Source: Acetatifactor muris
GTDB taxonomy: Bacteria > Bacillota > Clostridia > Lachnospirales > Lachnospiraceae
DNA length: 64,000 nucleotides
Assembly: GCF_024623325.1 (NCBI RefSeq)
Contig: NZ_JANJZD010000001.1
Coordinates: 124,001-188,000, forward strand
Reading direction: 5' to 3'
A model generated the notes under the pieces. The model saw only the letters and a program-made list of their open reading frames with translations, was not told the DNA's origin and did not search any database. Positions 62,455 to 64,000 of the stretch are shown here, piece after piece (position 1 is the stretch's first letter; each line of letters begins with the position of its first letter). A program made the translations under genes and the position numbers.

Positions 62455-62613
62455 GGGAAGTCACAGAAAAGATATAAAAGCAGAGATTGTATTATGGGCA
62501 GGGTAGCGAATGAAATCATTTGTTACCTGCTTTTTATTGTGCTTTTAATTTTTTTCGATTATAATACGGATATGCTGAAAAGCAGAGAGGATTTTTCCTG
62601 TAGCAGGAAAAAA
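62318..62613 (+). repeat. Right direct repeat flanking the restriction island
   Basis: 296 bp, matching 51861-52157. It starts 6 bases after the stop of the metalloprotease gene and ends 32 bases before the AlbA_2 gene. The stretch 62312-62645 has no other gene. Recombination between the two copies would delete the island and leave a complete spoVAC. Confidence 0.95.
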
Positions 62614-62645
62614 TTTCAATTTAAATAGTTTTTAAAGGAGAAAAT

Positions 62646-64000
62646 ATGGAAGAATTGTTTGAATTGACAAAATTTGATTCCTATAAAGAGGATAACCGCA
62701 GGGAAGTTAAAAAAGCCGAAGGCGGACTTCCAAATAGCTTGTGGGATACTTACTCTGCTTTTGCCAATTGCTATGGCGGAGTTATCATTCTTGGGGTAAA
62801 AGAGGATAAAGATGGTAATTGGCATACAACCGGGCTGAAGAATGCGGCAAAATTGAAGAAGGATTTCTGGGATACTCTTAATAATCGGAAAAAGGTGAGT
62901 ATAAATCTTTTGAAAGATGGTGATGTGGAAACTTTTTCGGTGGCTGGCACAGATGACGTGATTATGGTAATCTGGGTGCCGAGTGCAAAACGGGAGCAAA
63001 AACCAGTATATATCAATGATGATCTGTTTGGAGGAACTTTCCGCAGAAATTGGGAGGGAGACTATCACTGTACCAGATTGCAGGTCAAAACAATGCTGAG
63101 GGATCAGGCAGAGGAAACTATGGATATGGAAGTGATTGAGGAGGCTGATATTGAGGATCTGAATCAGGATTCCATCCGCGGTTATCGCAACAGCCACAAA
63201 TCCTTTAAGCCGGGACACCCTTTTGAGAGACTGGATGACAAGGAATATCTCAGAGTGATTGGAGCAGCGGGTTTTTCGAAAGACGATAAAAAACTTCATC
63301 CTACGGCGGCCGGAATGCTTATGTTTGGAAATGAGTATGACATTGTGAGATATTTTCCGGACTATTTTTTGGATTATAGGGAGAACCTGGATACAGTGCT
63401 CAGATGGACGGACAGGCTTCAATCATCGTCTGGCGAATGGTCGGGAAATGTATTCGACTTTTATTTCCGTGTATACAATAAGCTTACGAAGGATATTAAG
63501 GTGCCATTTCGGATGGAGGGCGGTTTTCGGGTGGATGATACGCCGGTTCACAGGGCGCTGAGGGAGGCATTGGCGAACTGTATTATCAATACGGACTTTT
63601 ATGGGAAATATGGTGTTCTCATAATCAAAGAAGATGATAAAATCATATTGGAGAATCCCGGTTATATCAGACTCGGGAAGGAGCAGATGCGCAGAGGAGG
63701 AAAATCCGACCCAAGAAATAAGAGTCTGATGAAAATGTTTAATCTGATAGATATCGGCGAGCATGCGGGAAGCGGAGTACCTAATATTTTTAATGTATGG
63801 GAAGACGAAGGGTGGGAAGAGCCTGACATAAAGGAAGATTTTGATCCGGACAGGACATCGCTGACTTTAAAATTTATAAAAAAACAAGCGATAAAAACAA
63901 GCGATAAAAAACAAGCGATAAAAACAAGCGATAAAAAACAAGCGATAAAAACAAGGAACAACCAGGAAAAAATCAGGTTGTATTTACAGGAGAATGAAAC
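62646..64000 (+). CDS. AlbA_2 (Schlafen-like) DNA-binding ATPase-type protein, 3' end missing
   Basis: At least 451 residues, open to the window end. The N-terminal AlbA_2 domain (about 10-125) starts EDNRREVKKAEGGLPNSLWDTYSAFANCYGGVIILGV. A linker and a RecG-like/HATPase_4 region (about 235-400) follow, with HRALREALANCIINTDF and the GHKL-like GEHAGSGVPNIFNVW. From residue 413 the protein repeats KKQAIKTSD about three times, encoded by 13/14-bp tandem repeats, then resumes with a likely winged-helix (NNQEKIRLYLQENE). AAAGGAG is 5 bases before the ATG. Such proteins are common in accessory and defence regions. Confidence 0.8.
   Translation, partial: MEELFELTKFDSYKEDNRREVKKAEGGLPNSLWDTYSAFANCYGGVIILGVKEDKDGNWHTTGLKNAAKLKKDFWDTLNNRKKVSINLLKDGDVETFSVAGTDDVIMVIWVPSAKREQKPVYINDDLFGGTFRRNWEGDYHCTRLQVKTMLRDQAEETMDMEVIEEADIEDLNQDSIRGYRNSHKSFKPGHPFERLDDKEYLRVIGAAGFSKDDKKLHPTAAGMLMFGNEYDIVRYFPDYFLDYRENLDTVLRWTDRLQSSSGEWSGNVFDFYFRVYNKLTKDIKVPFRMEGGFRVDDTPVHRALREALANCIINTDFYGKYGVLIIKEDDKIILENPGYIRLGKEQMRRGGKSDPRNKSLMKMFNLIDIGEHAGSGVPNIFNVWEDEGWEEPDIKEDFDPDRTSLTLKFIKKQAIKTSDKKQAIKTSDKKQAIKTRNNQEKIRLYLQENE
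63884..63956. repeat. 13/14-bp tandem repeat inside the AlbA_2 gene
   Basis: ACAAGCGATAAAA begins at 63884, 63897, 63911, 63924 and 63938, with a broken sixth copy at 63951. Steps alternate 13 and 14 bp, so two units make 27 bp (nine codons). Gain or loss of one unit would shift the frame. Confidence 0.9.

Noticed and set aside
51861..62613. Transposon or integrative element with its own recombinase
   Set aside because: No transposase, integrase, att-like short core or tRNA gene is visible; the flanking repeats are long and derived from spoVAC.
63662..63961. Minus-strand frame with LVFIACFLS repeats
   Set aside because: Shadow of the ACAAGCGATAAAA repeat in the AlbA_2 gene; the plus-strand frame has a proper start and conserved domains.

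Overview
The window is a stretch of chromosome from a spore-forming, carbohydrate-fermenting member of the Clostridia, most likely a Lachnospiraceae gut bacterium. The inference rests on the spoIIAA-spoIIAB-sigF and spoVAB-AA-AC operons, a T-box-controlled valS, family-1 solute-binding lipoproteins with LplB/YtcP-type permeases, GH42/GH105/GH13 enzymes, moderate GC and Gram-positive ribosome-binding sites. No rRNA, tRNA, CRISPR array, integrase or transposase was seen.

Layout. 1-9391: an AraC-type regulator (cut by the window edge), then a glycan-import operon of a solute-binding lipoprotein, two permeases, an alpha-glucuronidase-like glycosidase and a GH42 beta-galactosidase. 9400-10600: a yybP-ykoY-type (Mn2+) riboswitch with a switchable terminator in front of a Ca2+/Na+-type antiporter. 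10700-13530 (minus strand): a zinc-ribbon/LRR membrane protein followed by a two-TM protein and a 47-residue membrane peptide. 13800-17750: clpS-clpA, dcd and, in reverse, a free-methionine-sulfoxide reductase. 17900-18630: a gene-free region holding two inverted, diverged copies of a strongly structured ~215-nt RNA-like element. 18700-36870: housekeeping and repair genes (dnaE, pfkA, a membrane glycosyltransferase, an rRNA methyltransferase, a SleB-type hydrolase, a LexA-box-preceded radical SAM/DUF4130 repair pair, an HPr-like protein, a nuclease-helicase fusion, an alpha-amylase and a PadR/DUF1700/DUF4097 operon). 36900-45700: an ECF S-component, then T-box-valS, a membrane glycosyltransferase, folC, a 51-residue protein and a TPR protein. 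45800-52000: sporulation genes (spoIIA operon, spoVA operon), with a GH25 muramidase and a GH105 hydrolase between them.

51861-62613: a ~10.5-kb defence island bracketed by near-identical 297/296-bp direct repeats that carry the 3' end of spoVAC plus its terminator. Inside are a JAB/RadC-like protein, a 60-residue protein, type I restriction-modification genes hsdM-hsdS-hsdR, and a protein joining two different zinc-metalloprotease domains (YgjP/DUF45-like and ImmA/IrrE-like). Beyond the right repeat is an AlbA_2 (Schlafen-like) ATPase gene whose linker contains a 13/14-bp tandem repeat, cut by the window end.

The items most worth pursuing are the paired structured-RNA elements at 17909-18513 and the repeat-flanked restriction island with its metalloprotease partners. 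All family assignments come from reading the sequence; no database search was run.
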